DNA of 64,000 nucleotides from Hamadaea tsunoensis DSM 44101 (lineage in GTDB: Bacteria > Actinomycetota > Actinomycetes > Mycobacteriales > Micromonosporaceae): assembly GCF_000428945.1 (NCBI RefSeq), contig NZ_AUAX01000016.1:215787-279786 (forward strand), in the 5' to 3' direction. Positions within the stretch are counted from its first letter, which is position 1; every line of letters starts with the position of its first letter. Positions 22,947-31,754 of the stretch are shown in pieces. Position numbers and translations under genes: made by a program. The notes below the pieces were generated by a model. That model had not been told where the DNA came from. It made no database searches and saw only the letters and a program-made list of their open reading frames with translations.

Positions 22947-25900
22947 CGGGCGGCTCCCACCAGGTCGGGGGTGGCGGCGGCGGCCACCGGGGCCGGCGCG
23001 CCGTCGGAACGAAGGGCCCTGGCCAGTCGCGAGGCGGCGTACGCGCCGACCCCGCCGATGATCAGCAGGGCGACGGCCAGCCCGGCGAGCGCGATGCCCC
23101 ACCCCGGCCGCACCGGTACGCCGGTAGCCGTCCACCGGTCGATGAACACCGGCACGGTCACCCGGGCCAGGCCGCCGACGGTGGCCGCGGCGATCACCGC
23201 TCCGGTCGCGACCCCGGCTCCGACGAGGACGGCGAAGGAACGGCCGACGGCGCGTACGGCGACCGGGAGGCGCAGGCCCTGGCGGCGCAGGTCCCGCAGT
23301 TCGGCAAGGCGCATCCGGTGCTCGGCGGTCGCGGCGACGGCCAGGCCGCCGGCCGCGAGCAGGACGCCGAGCAGCGCCGTGACGAGGCGGAAGCGCACGG
23401 ACTGGCCGGGACCGGCGCGCATCATCCGGTCCTGGCGCTGCGCCACCGTCTCCTCCCCCGTCACCGAGAGGCTCCTGCGGATCGCCGCCAGTACGCCGGC
23501 CGGAGTGTCCGCCCGCGCCCACACCTCCGACGTCGCGCTGCCGAGGCTGGTGCCCGCGAGGCGGTCGGCGTACTCCTGGTCGAGCAGGTAGCCGTCGGCG
23601 CCGACCCCGGGCAGCCCGGCGACCGCGGCCGCGATGCGTACCGGCTGGACGCCGTTGGTCAGCACCGGCAGCTGGCGGACGAAGTCGGTCTGCGCCACGT
23701 CGGGCGTACCGGCCGCCACGACGGGCAGCGGCACCGGCATGTCCGCCGACAGGATACGCAGGTCGGAGGTCATGTGCCGGGGATCGTCGGGCACGTACCG
23801 GGCCGACAGCCAGCCGCCACTGTTCTGGCCGCCGCTGTTCGAGCTGCCACTGTTCGGGCCGCCGCCGTGCAGCACGGTCAGCTCGCCGGGCAGCGTGGTG
23901 AAACCGTCGCGGTACAGGCCGGGTTCGGCCAGCGCCTTGCCGTCGAGTACCGCGCGATCGGGGCCCTGCTGGGCCAGCCCGGTGATCCGGATGTCCTCGA
24001 TGGACCGTTCGAACCCCAGGTACGCCAGCCGGCACCCGCTCGCGCAGCCGGCCAGCGGCTGGACGTAGTGCCCGCTGCCGGCCACCGGGAAGACGACGCG
24101 GATCGGGTTGCCGGCCGCGTCGACGAGGTTCACCTTGATCGGCGTCGCCACGACCGGTTCGACCGGCGCGGCAGGCTCGGCATCGGCCGGATCCGCCACG
24201 ACGCCGTCGACGGTCTCGGCCGGCGGCTTGACCACCGTCACGTCGAGCGCCAGCGCCGTGCCGTCGACCGTGATCGCCGGGTTCGCCGCCGGGTGCAGCA
24301 GCCCGGCCAGCCGGGCCGCGTCGGGGGCCGTCCAGCCGGCGACGCGTACCAGGCGGTCGCTCTCCACCGCGACGACCCGCCGCGTGCCGATCTGGTCCCG
24401 GGCGGCCGCCAGCAGCCACTGGCCCTGCGGGTCGGCGGAGTGCACCGCCGCGCGTACCGCGGTGTAGGAGGAACCGGTGACCGTGAGGACGCGATCGGCG
24501 CCCAGTTCCAGGCGGGCCCGGTCCTGCAGGGCCGTGGACGTGGTGTCGTAGCCGGTGACCGCGAGCCCGAACAGCGCGACCGCCGCGACCAGCAGCGCGA
24601 ACAGACGCGGCGCCGACGAGCGGCGCGAGATGTGCGCGGCCGCGAGGCCCGTGGCGAGGTCACCGCGGCGCAGGCGCTGCCCGCTCACCGCGACCGTCGC
24701 GGCGGTCAGCCCCCGCCCGGCCAGCAGCGCCGCCGCCAGCACGATCACCGGCGGCCCGAGCGGCGCGAAGCCGCGGTCCGGCGCGCCGGTGGCCAGCTGG
24801 TAGATCATCACGCCGGCCGCCGCGAGGACCGCCAGGTCCAGCGGGTCCACCCGCCGGCCGGACGACGCCGGGTGCGCCTGGCGCAGCGCCGCCAGCACCG
24901 GCAGCCGCAACGCCCGCGCCTCCACCAGGAGTACGCCGACCGGCAGCGCCACGAGGACGCCGGCCGCGAACACGGCGTCCCACATGGACAATGGCGTCGG
25001 GACGAGTACGCGTCCCGCGGCCGCTCCGAGCGCGGAGCCGAGCAGCGCGACGAGGGCCGACGGCGCCGCCGCGAACCACCAACGGGAGATCACCGGGACG
25101 CCGCGCAGCACCGCGAGCGTGGTCTTCGACGCCCGTTGGGCGGCCGCGTACCAGGCGGCCAGCAGCAGAACGAAGCCGCCGATGAGGATGACGCCGCCGG
25201 CCGTGGCCATGATCCCGGCCCCCAGCGCCCGCTCGCTCGCCGAGACCCGGTCGAAGAACTCCGGCACCTGGCTGGCGGCGGTGAACCCCTCCGGCGGCGA
25301 CTGGCGCAGCTCGTCGAGGTCGGCCCGGGCGGTCGCGAGATCGCCCGGCAGGCTGTCCGCGTCGAGCGCCATCAGGTCGAGGATCGCCGTGACCGTGGTG
25401 GCGTTGCCCTTGTCGGCGGGCACTTCCTTCTCGGTGCCGCCGACCACCGGCACGGTGATGGCGCGCTGGGACGTGGCCACCTGGTTGACCGTGTCCGCGC
25501 CGGCGATGATCGGGGTGTCCGTACGCCGCGGGTCTGCCGACATGTCCGCACGCGTCGACCAGTAGGCGCTCCCGTTCGGCGGCGCGTACAGACCGGCGAC
25601 GGTGAGCTGGAAGTCGAGCACCCCGCCGGTCCCGGCGGCCCGCAGGACGATCGTGCCGCCGGTGCTCACGCCGAGCGCCTTCGCCGCCGCCCGGCCGAGC
25701 AGCACCTCGCCGGGCTTGTCCGGGCACCGGCCGTCGATCGCGAGCCGCTCGCAGGCGCCGTCCCGGCTGATCAGCGAGGCGGCCAGCGAATCGGCCATCC
25801 CGTGCCCGCCGGCCCGCGCCCGCACGACCAGCTGCAGCGTGACGAACTGCGTCAGCCCGGCCTTGTCGGCGTCGGCCTGCAGCGTCTCACGGGCCCGGTC

Positions 25901-26128
25901 GACCTTGCCGCGGTCGCCCTGCTCGTCGAAGACGTCGTCGGCGCGCACGGTCACCGTGCGGTCGATCGGCGGGGCCACCGCGAGCTGAGCGTCCCGCAGC
26001 TGCGCCTGGGCCAGCCGCGCGTACGCGGGCGCGGCCAGCGCGATCGCGGCCAGGATGAAGCACAGTACGCCGAGGACGGCGGCCTGCCCCGGATAGGCGC
26101 GCAGCACCCGCCGCAGCATCCGCACCAT
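22943..26128 (-). CDS. FtsX-like ABC transporter permease (1061 aa)
   Basis: This is the first gene of the exporter operon. An N-terminal membrane helix (AVLGVLCFILAAIALAAPAYA) is followed by an outside domain, a central set of membrane helices, a second outside domain and four helices at the C-terminus. The ATG at 26128 (MVRMLRRV) is chosen because GGAGGT lies 5 bases before it; upstream ATGs have no such site. A Gly/Asn/Ser linker (PNSGSSNSGGQNSGG) in the second outside domain comes from a 15-bp tandem repeat. Confidence 0.88.
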   Translation of the reverse strand: MVRMLRRVLRAYPGQAAVLGVLCFILAAIALAAPAYARLAQAQLRDAQLAVAPPIDRTVTVRADDVFDEQGDRGKVDRARETLQADADKAGLTQFVTLQLVVRARAGGHGMADSLAASLISRDGACERLAIDGRCPDKPGEVLLGRAAAKALGVSTGGTIVLRAAGTGGVLDFQLTVAGLYAPPNGSAYWSTRADMSADPRRTDTPIIAGADTVNQVATSQRAITVPVVGGTEKEVPADKGNATTVTAILDLMALDADSLPGDLATARADLDELRQSPPEGFTAASQVPEFFDRVSASERALGAGIMATAGGVILIGGFVLLLAAWYAAAQRASKTTLAVLRGVPVISRWWFAAAPSALVALLGSALGAAAGRVLVPTPLSMWDAVFAAGVLVALPVGVLLVEARALRLPVLAALRQAHPASSGRRVDPLDLAVLAAAGVMIYQLATGAPDRGFAPLGPPVIVLAAALLAGRGLTAATVAVSGQRLRRGDLATGLAAAHISRRSSAPRLFALLVAAVALFGLAVTGYDTTSTALQDRARLELGADRVLTVTGSSYTAVRAAVHSADPQGQWLLAAARDQIGTRRVVAVESDRLVRVAGWTAPDAARLAGLLHPAANPAITVDGTALALDVTVVKPPAETVDGVVADPADAEPAAPVEPVVATPIKVNLVDAAGNPIRVVFPVAGSGHYVQPLAGCASGCRLAYLGFERSIEDIRITGLAQQGPDRAVLDGKALAEPGLYRDGFTTLPGELTVLHGGGPNSGSSNSGGQNSGGWLSARYVPDDPRHMTSDLRILSADMPVPLPVVAAGTPDVAQTDFVRQLPVLTNGVQPVRIAAAVAGLPGVGADGYLLDQEYADRLAGTSLGSATSEVWARADTPAGVLAAIRRSLSVTGEETVAQRQDRMMRAGPGQSVRFRLVTALLGVLLAAGGLAVAATAEHRMRLAELRDLRRQGLRLPVAVRAVGRSFAVLVGAGVATGAVIAAATVGGLARVTVPVFIDRWTATGVPVRPGWGIALAGLAVALLIIGGVGAYAASRLARALRSDGAPAPVAAAATPDLVGAAR
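23811..23870. repeat. 15-bp tandem repeat, 4 copies, in frame
   Basis: Units at 23811, 23826, 23841 and 23856 follow the pattern NNGCCGCCACTGTTC. They encode the Asn/Ser/Gly linker of the large permease. Confidence 0.92.
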
Positions 26129-26297
26129 GGCCACCTCCATGAGAGAGCGCTCCCAGTCCGGGCGCACCTTACCTGATCATTCGGCCCGCGGGCGGGCCCC
26201 CGTTGATCAGGATTAGCTCAAAGTCGGCTCGGCCCGAACGCTTCCCTGGTAAACGTGGTTATCGACGGGAAACACTGTCCCACCTGGTGGTCTTGCA

Positions 26298-26323
26298 CGG
26301 TGGTCCTACTCGGTGGTCCTACT
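26298..26323. repeat. 13-bp tandem repeat spanning a stop codon
   Basis: CGGTGGTCCTACT is present twice exactly (26298-26310 and 26311-26323) and once in decayed form before. The second copy contains the stop codon of the RibD-like gene. Confidence 0.85.
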
Positions 26324-26861
26324 TGACGACCCGGGCCCAGATGTTCACGACGACGTCGGTGCTGCTGAGACTCATCCGCTCCAGCGGGACCGGATCGCCG
26401 GCCGGCCGGTCGAAAAGGCGTACGCCGCCGCCGAGCAGGACGGGCGCGACGATCGTGAGCACCTCGTCGAGCTGACCGGCGGCCAGGCACAGCCGCGCGG
26501 TCTCCGCACCGATCACGTTGACGTACTTGTCCCCGGCTGCCTCCTTGGCCATCCGGATGGCCGTTTCCGGATCGTGCACGAAGGTGAGATCCGCCGTGCT
26601 CGTCCGGCTCGTGTCCCGGGTGAGCACGAACTGCGGGCCCGACCAGCCGCCACCGAACGCCTTGCCCTCCCGCTCGGTGCCGCGATGAGGATCGTCCCCG
26701 CCCAGGGTCCGGCCGCCGACCAGCAGCGACCCGATGTTCGCGATCAGCTCGTCGACCAGCGGATTCGGCTTGAGGTAGGGAACCGCCCACGACATGTCGC
26801 CGCCGGGGCCGGTGATGTACCCGTCCAGCGACATCGTGACCGAGTAGAGCATCTTCGCCAT
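26319..26861 (-). CDS. RibD C-terminal/DHFR-like reductase
   Basis: The protein has 180 residues. It opens MAKMLYSVTMSLDGYITG, the standard start of the RibD-C dihydrofolate-reductase-like family. It continues through LLVGGRTLGG, NVIGAETARLCLAAGQLDEV and VAPVLLGGGVRLFD. GGAGG lies 8 bases before the ATG. These small NADPH-dependent proteins are common in actinomycetes and their substrates are mostly unknown. Confidence 0.9.
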   Translation of the reverse strand: MAKMLYSVTMSLDGYITGPGGDMSWAVPYLKPNPLVDELIANIGSLLVGGRTLGGDDPHRGTEREGKAFGGGWSGPQFVLTRDTSRTSTADLTFVHDPETAIRMAKEAAGDKYVNVIGAETARLCLAAGQLDEVLTIVAPVLLGGGVRLFDRPAGDPVPLERMSLSSTDVVVNIWARVVK

Positions 26862-26890
26862 GATTCGTCCTCCGATCCGGCTGCAGGGTC

Positions 26891-26966
26891 CGCCCGAGCC
26901 ATCAGCGTCCGCCTGAACCATCAGCATCCGCCCGATCCTTCCGCCTCCGTCCGACATTCCCGTCGA
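26891..26966. repeat. 19-bp tandem repeat, 4 copies
   Basis: Units start at 26891, 26910, 26929 and 26948 and resemble CGCCCGAGCCATCAGCGTC. They lie between the RibD-like gene and the truncated SMI1-like frame. Confidence 0.88.
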
Positions 26967-26990
26967 GCCGGCGCCCGTGTCGCAGCCCGG

Positions 26991-27467
26991 CCAACAAAGG
27001 ACGGCCTGTCCGCGGCGGCGGTCGCCGAGGCCGAACAGCGGCTCGGCTTCGCCCTGCATCCCCTGCTCGCAGCCCTGTACACGCAGGTGGCGAACGGCGG
27101 CTTCGGCCCCGAGTACCAGCTGCTCAGCCTGGCCGGCGGCCCGACCGGCGAACAGGCCGTCGACCTCTACCTGTCCCGCCGCACGCAGAACGCGGGCACG
27201 GACTGGGCCTGGCCGGAAGGCGTACTGCCGATCCTGACCTGGGGCTGCGGCATGTACGCGGCGGTCGACTGCCACAGTGCCGAAGGCATGGTCCTGATGT
27301 TCGAGCCGAACCCCGGCGACCCCGACGCGGCCTGGTACGTCGAGACGCCGAGCCTGGAAGCGTGGCTGACGGGCTACATCGAGGACTCGGGATGGTGGGT
27401 GGCGGCCGAGGCGGGCGAGGACTACGACGACATGCAGCCCTGGCCGCACGCCCGCGACCGGGCCTGA
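26991..27467 (+). pseudogene. SMI1/KNR4 (SUKH)-like protein without a visible start
   Basis: The frame reads KDGLSAAAVAEAEQRLGFAL, then PLLAALYTQVANGGFGPEYQ and LPILTWGCGMYAAVD, a SUKH/SMI1-like fold found in immunity and regulatory proteins. Full members have about 20 more residues before this point. Here the upstream DNA is a 19-bp tandem repeat and offers no in-frame ATG or GTG close by. Either the 5' end was destroyed by repeat growth or a rare start is used. Confidence 0.6.
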
Positions 27468-27532
27468 CCACGGTGCGGGCAGCGATCAGCGCGTAGCAGG
27501 ACCACCGGGAACAGACCACCGGGAGTGGGGGA

Positions 27533-28363
27533 TCAGCCGCGCGGTTCGACGAGCCAATCGTCGTACGGCCACTGGTCCTTGCCCAGATCCACTGTCGTGC
27601 TGTGCCGGAACCGCAGCAGCTCCCGGCGCTGATCCAGCGGCAACCCGGCGGACAGGTCCCCCGCCGCGGTAAACCTGCGGTCGACGTTGTAGTGCAGCTC
27701 GTCGCCGACGACGTAATCGCGGCGGAAGTCGGTACCCCACTGGGAGCTGCCGCCCCACCCGTGGGACAGATCGGTGACCTTGCGGTTGCGGCGCCACCAG
27801 GCGAAGTACAGCGCCGACCGCTCCCCCAGCGCGGCGTCGAGCGCACGGTGCCCGGCCTGGACGACGACCCCGGCCCGCGCGATCAGCAGGCCGCCGACCA
27901 GGGCACCCGGCCACAGTTCCGCGAGCAGCGTGATCGGTTCGTCCGGGTCCGGCGACGGTACGACGCTCACGATCTCGTGGAAGAACGGGTGGAAGGCGGT
28001 TTCGTCCACCGTAGACGCGTTGATGAGAGCCAGGAATTCCGCCCAGGCGGCCGGATCCGGCAGCGGCCCCCGCCACCAGGGCCCGTTGTACGTGTGCGAC
28101 AGCAGCGCCGGATCGTCGTTGACCGGCTGGTGCGGGCCGAGGAGGATCTCGGTGAGCCGGGAGAACGCGTACAGGCCGTAGAGCACCTCGGGGTCCGCTG
28201 CGACCACGCTGTTGTGCGGCCGGCCGATCTCGTGCAGTTCGGCGAGCACATGCGGGCGCTCGGCCAGCCACGGTTCCAGGACCGCCCGGCCGAAGCCGGG
28301 CGCGCCATCATCGCGCAGGTCGAGGACGAGGTAACGGAACTCCCACAGGGTCGTCTCGGACAC
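27533..28363 (-). CDS. Hypothetical protein (276 aa)
   Basis: This soluble protein has many Trp and His residues (NGPWWRGPLPDPAAWAEF; FAWWRRNRKVTDLSHGWGG). No signal peptide or known motif is seen. TAGAGT lies 6 bases before the GTG at 28363, indicating a leaderless transcript. The stop of the neighbouring methyltransferase gene falls just upstream (28373), so the two may be transcribed together. I do not recognise the family. Confidence 0.72.
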   Translation of the reverse strand: MSETTLWEFRYLVLDLRDDGAPGFGRAVLEPWLAERPHVLAELHEIGRPHNSVVAADPEVLYGLYAFSRLTEILLGPHQPVNDDPALLSHTYNGPWWRGPLPDPAAWAEFLALINASTVDETAFHPFFHEIVSVVPSPDPDEPITLLAELWPGALVGGLLIARAGVVVQAGHRALDAALGERSALYFAWWRRNRKVTDLSHGWGGSSQWGTDFRRDYVVGDELHYNVDRRFTAAGDLSAGLPLDQRRELLRFRHSTTVDLGKDQWPYDDWLVEPRG

Positions 28364-28369
28364 CGTGCG

Positions 28370-28375
28370 ACTCTA
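28370..28375 (-). promoter_or_regulatory. -10 box of the 28363 gene
   Basis: On the reverse strand TAGAGT ends 6 bases before the GTG. It overlaps the stop region of the upstream methyltransferase gene. Confidence 0.5.
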
Positions 28376-29056
28376 GGGGTGCATGACGCTCGCGCGCACC
28401 CACGTTTCGTCGGGCGTCAGGTACGCCTCCACGCCCAATCCGTTCTCCCCCAGCAGTTCCTCGAACGCCGCCTTGGTCAGCGGCCGGGACAGGAACGTCT
28501 GGCTCCACCCCGCGTCGGGGTACGCGTACTCGACGTGGACCGACCGGACCCCCGGGCGTACCTCCGTCGAGGAGACCACGGTGACTTCGAGGTCGCCCCG
28601 GGAGCTGGTCCGCGGGACGTCGTCGTGCCAGTCCGCGCCTTCTCGCTGGATCAGCACGACGCCGCCCGGTCCGGCGTGGCGTACGCAGGCCGCGAGCAGG
28701 CCGCGGGCGCGTTCGGGGTCGGGCACGTGCACCAGGCAGGAGCCGAGCAGCACGACGTCGAAGGTCTCGCCGAGATCCAGGTCCTCGATGGACGACCGGA
28801 CCGTACGCGCGCCGCGGACGACGGCCAGCATCTCGGCGGACTCGTCGACGGCGGTGACCGCGAAACCCAGGTCCGCCAGCGCATGGGTGACGCGGCCCGC
28901 GCCGCAGCCGAGTTCCAGGATCGTGCCGCCGGCCGGTGTGTGCGCGGCGATGATCCCGGGTTCGGCACCCGGCCGCAGGCGCTGGTAGAGCTCGATCGAG
29001 CAGCCGTCGGGGGTGAACTCGCCCACGCCGGTGCCCGCGTATCCGTCACGTCCCAT
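28373..29056 (-). CDS. SAM-dependent methyltransferase
   Basis: The protein has 227 residues with a class I fold: motif I ILELGCGAGRVTHALADLG, an acidic end of strand 2 in VTAVDESAEML, and FDVVLLGSCLVHVPD as motif IV. The C-terminal half has an antiparallel sheet (YAYPDAGWSQTFLSRPLTK). The substrate is not evident; small-molecule methylation is likely. It stands alone apart from the hypothetical gene downstream. Confidence 0.87.
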   Translation of the reverse strand: MGRDGYAGTGVGEFTPDGCSIELYQRLRPGAEPGIIAAHTPAGGTILELGCGAGRVTHALADLGFAVTAVDESAEMLAVVRGARTVRSSIEDLDLGETFDVVLLGSCLVHVPDPERARGLLAACVRHAGPGGVVLIQREGADWHDDVPRTSSRGDLEVTVVSSTEVRPGVRSVHVEYAYPDAGWSQTFLSRPLTKAAFEELLGENGLGVEAYLTPDETWVRASVMHP

Positions 29057-29181
29057 CCGGCGATCAGACCAGACCGGCCTGTGAGGACGCTGGGTCGAGC
29101 CCGGATCGGCAGCGCGGCGGCCCGCCGTCGTCGAAGCCGTGCAGCGCCTGTTCCCGCCGCACGGCGTTGGCTTGACAGCCC

Positions 29182-29802
29182 TCAGAGCATGCCGGAGAGG
29201 ATGCGCTCCAGCCCCTGCCCCTTCCGGCTGACGATCAGCCGCGGGATGCTGCCCTGGATGGTCCGCTCCCGGCCCTCGGTCCAGGCCAGCTCGTAGTAGT
29301 AGTCGGCCAGCAGCAGCTCTTCGTCGGTCGCCGGCCGCTCGTCGGAGTAGGTCAGGGTGTGCCCGTCGTACTCGTCGCGGTACGTCGCGTACAGGATGAC
29401 GCCGTCGCCGCGCAGTCGCAGGGACGGGCCCGCCTTGACGTTGAAGTACGGGTCGAGGTTGAGCGCGCCCTCGGTGAAGCGCTCGTAGAGGTGGCGGTAG
29501 CGGGGCAGGAGCCCGTCGGGGCGCGCGGCGGGCAGCCGGTTGCGGCGCCACCACGGCGTGGCGGGCGCGACCGCGCGGAACACGCGTCCGGCGGCATCAC
29601 ACGCCAGCGCGCGCAGCCGGGCGGCGTCCAGGCTGCTCGTCTCGTAGACCGCCAGGGGATTGCGGCTCTGGTGGCCGGCCACCCGCTGGTGGAAGCTCTG
29701 CTGGCTCGGCTGCTGGTTGTTCAGCTGGTGGTGGTTCGGCTGCTGGTGGTTCAACTGGTTGAAGCTCTGGTGGCTCACGTAGTCGACGTGCACGGCGGAC
29801 AC
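29182..29802 (-). CDS. Hypothetical protein with a Gln/Asn/His-rich N-terminus
   Basis: The protein has 206 residues. Residues 10-45 are almost entirely Gln, Asn, His and Ser (SFNQLNHQQPNHHQLNNQQP), built by a 15-bp tandem repeat. The rest is a compact domain with TPWWRRNRLPAARPDGLLPR, FNVKAGPSLRLRGDGVILYA and a C-terminal basic strand. AGGAAGGGAAG precedes the GTG at 29802. No family is recognised. The N-terminus resembles prion-like low-complexity segments. Confidence 0.7.
   Translation of the reverse strand: MSAVHVDYVSHQSFNQLNHQQPNHHQLNNQQPSQQSFHQRVAGHQSRNPLAVYETSSLDAARLRALACDAAGRVFRAVAPATPWWRRNRLPAARPDGLLPRYRHLYERFTEGALNLDPYFNVKAGPSLRLRGDGVILYATYRDEYDGHTLTYSDERPATDEELLLADYYYELAWTEGRERTIQGSIPRLIVSRKGQGLERILSGML
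29705..29764. repeat. 15-bp tandem repeat, 4 copies plus decayed flanks, in frame
   Basis: Units start at 29705, 29720, 29735 and 29750 and resemble TTCGGCTGCTGGTGG. On the reverse strand they encode Gln/Asn/His-rich residues. Confidence 0.9.
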
Positions 29803-30072
29803 GCTTCCCTTCCTGCGGCAGCCTCCCCGCTCCGGCGCGACCCGCTCGCTGCCTGCTGGGACGGCCTCCCGTCAGGGATTCTGGCAAGGACCGGGCCGCC
29901 CCGGTCCCGGAGAACGTCCGCGTCACCCCGGCCGATCAGCCGACCGGGTACACCGATCGGGCCGGGCGCCGCTTGTCAGGCGCGGTGTGCCGACGGCCAC
30001 GTGTCGCCCTTCCGACTGCCGTCCGACCCGCGAAAACACCCGGCCGACCCCGGAAGGACCCACGAAAGAACC

Positions 30073-31632
30073 TCACTCTTCGGCGGCGTCCCGGCCCTTG
30101 TGCTTGCCGTGGTCGCCGGAGCCGCCGCCTGGCCCACCATCGCCTGGCCCGCCGCCGGGACCGCCGTTGCCCGGGCCCGTCGTGACCGGAGCATGCGTGC
30201 TCGCCTGCACCGGAGCCCCGGCGATCGGCCGGGTGCCGGGAACCCCGAGGACGGTCGCCGTGCACGGCTGGTCGTTCACCGTGAACCGGGTCGGCAAGGG
30301 GTTGCTGCCCGCGTACGCGCCGGCGAAATCGAGCTGCGCGGCCTTCGCGGGATCGAGGCCGGCGGGCTGGGGGCGGGAGGTGACAGTGGTGTCCTGTTCC
30401 GTCCATTGCGCCCCGACCGCGGGATCGACCCGCTGGCCGCCGGGCAGGCCGAACGCCACCCGCCACCCCGCCAGCGGCTGCGCGCCCGTGTTCGTCACGG
30501 TCACCGACGCCGCGAACGCCCGGCCGTCGTCCTTCGTCACCTGATAGGCCACGTGGCAGGCGGCCGCGGGCGGCGTACCCCCGGTCGCGGCCGTGGGCGC
30601 CGCTCCATGGACGATCACGAAACTCCATGCGCCGATCAGGGCCACCAGCGCCGCGATCCCCAGGATCCGGCCGCGGCCGCTCAGTCGCCGCTTCGGCGCC
30701 GGACCCGCCAACAGCATCCGGGTCACGCCGGGCAGGTCGGTCACCGCGGGCGTACCGGCCGCCACGACCGCCGCGACCGCGGCCACCTCCGCCGCCGTGG
30801 GACGCCGCTGCGGCGCCTCCGCCAGGCACCGCTCCAGCAGCACCGTCACCTCGGCGGGAAGGCCCTCGACGATCGGCACCGGCCCGCCCGGAAGACACCC
30901 GAACAAAGCCTGATGCAGCAGTACGCCGAGCGCGTACACGTCGGCCGCGGGCCCGGCCGGCGCACCCGCCAGCCGTTCCGGTGCCACATACCCGGGTGTA
31001 CCGAAGTACGTCTCGGGTGCCCCGGTCGCCGCGCCGATGCCGAAGTCGACGACCTTCACCCCGTCGGCCGAGAGCAGGACGTTGCCCGGGGCGATGTCGC
31101 GATGCACGAGACCCTGCTCGTGCGCGGCGTCGAGCGCCTCGGCGACCTGGCCCGCCAGGCGTACCGCGGCCGGCCAGGGCAACCGGCCGCCGCCGTGCAG
31201 CAGGTCGCCCAGCGAGACCCCGTCGATCAGTTCGAGGACGAGGTACGGGACCTCGTCCCCGGCTTCACCGGCCGCCGTGCCGGACTCCGCACCGGCCCCT
31301 TCGCCGGACCCCGTGCCGTGCCCTTCGCTGGACCATTCGCCAGGCCCCGTGCCGGACCATGCGCCCGGCCCTTCGCTGGATCCTGTGCGGTGGGGACGGC
31401 GATCGGTGCCGTAGTCGTAGAGCGCGGCGATCCGTGGATGATTCAGCCGGGCGAGGATGACCGCCTCCTGCCGCAGGCGTTCACGGCCGACGGGATCGGC
31501 GAGCAGCGCACGGTCGAGTACCTTGACCGCGACCGTGCGCCCGAGAAGTTCGTCCCAGCCGCGCCACACCCCGGCGGTTCCGCCGATCGCGAGTGGTTCG
31601 AGCAGCCGGTACCGGCCCACCATGTCCGTCAT
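30073..31632 (-). CDS. Membrane Ser/Thr protein kinase with extracellular CBM2-like domain
   Basis: The protein has 519 residues. The kinase domain has Lys37 (VAVKVLD), HRDIAPGNVLL with catalytic Asp179, VVDFGIG and APERL. The HRDLKPxN lysine is replaced by Ala. Between strands 4 and 5 a Gly/Ser/Glu-rich insert of about 50 residues (76-127) comes from tandem repeats. A membrane helix at about 323-343 leads to an outside domain (357-455: TNTGAQPLAGWRVAF, CHVAYQV) like cellulose-binding CBM2, and a Gly-rich tail. The ATG at 31632 or an in-frame GTG at 31644 could start it. Confidence 0.85.
   Translation of the reverse strand: MTDMVGRYRLLEPLAIGGTAGVWRGWDELLGRTVAVKVLDRALLADPVGRERLRQEAVILARLNHPRIAALYDYGTDRRPHRTGSSEGPGAWSGTGPGEWSSEGHGTGSGEGAGAESGTAAGEAGDEVPYLVLELIDGVSLGDLLHGGGRLPWPAAVRLAGQVAEALDAAHEQGLVHRDIAPGNVLLSADGVKVVDFGIGAATGAPETYFGTPGYVAPERLAGAPAGPAADVYALGVLLHQALFGCLPGGPVPIVEGLPAEVTVLLERCLAEAPQRRPTAAEVAAVAAVVAAGTPAVTDLPGVTRMLLAGPAPKRRLSGRGRILGIAALVALIGAWSFVIVHGAAPTAATGGTPPAAACHVAYQVTKDDGRAFAASVTVTNTGAQPLAGWRVAFGLPGGQRVDPAVGAQWTEQDTTVTSRPQPAGLDPAKAAQLDFAGAYAGSNPLPTRFTVNDQPCTATVLGVPGTRPIAGAPVQASTHAPVTTGPGNGGPGGGPGDGGPGGGSGDHGKHKGRDAAEE
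31275..31385. repeat. Degenerate tandem repeat inside the kinase domain
   Basis: Units of about 23-25 bases of the type GGCCCCTTCGCCGGACCCCGTGCC alternate with TGCCCTTCGCTGGACCATTCGCC. They encode the Gly/Ser/Glu-rich insertion of the kinase. Confidence 0.75.
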
Positions 31633-31688
31633 GCCGTCCGCCACCCGGCTGCCATACCCGCCGCGCCCGCCCTTAACCGGCCCAGCTT

Positions 31689-31754
31689 GTGACTCCCACA
31701 ACTGTCGGGAGTCACAGCTGTCGGGAATCACAGCTGTCGGGAATCACGCCTGTA
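31689..31754. repeat. Hairpin plus 16-bp tandem repeat at the end of the lipoprotein gene
   Basis: GTGACTCCC (31689-31697) pairs with GGGAGTCAC (31707-31715). From 31707 three 16-bp units of the type GGGAATCACAGCTGTC follow (31707, 31723, 31739), the last one reaching into the final codons of the lipoprotein gene. The hairpin could end that transcript before the kinase gene. Confidence 0.8.

Noticed and set aside
21093..23591. 832-codon open frame on the + strand opposite the ABC permeases
   Set aside because: Arg/Gly/Pro-rich composition with no motifs; it is the complement of clear FtsX-like permease coding sequence. Similar long shadow frames at 23318-26176, 43543-45582, 45976-48070 and 58083-60740 were rejected for the same reason.
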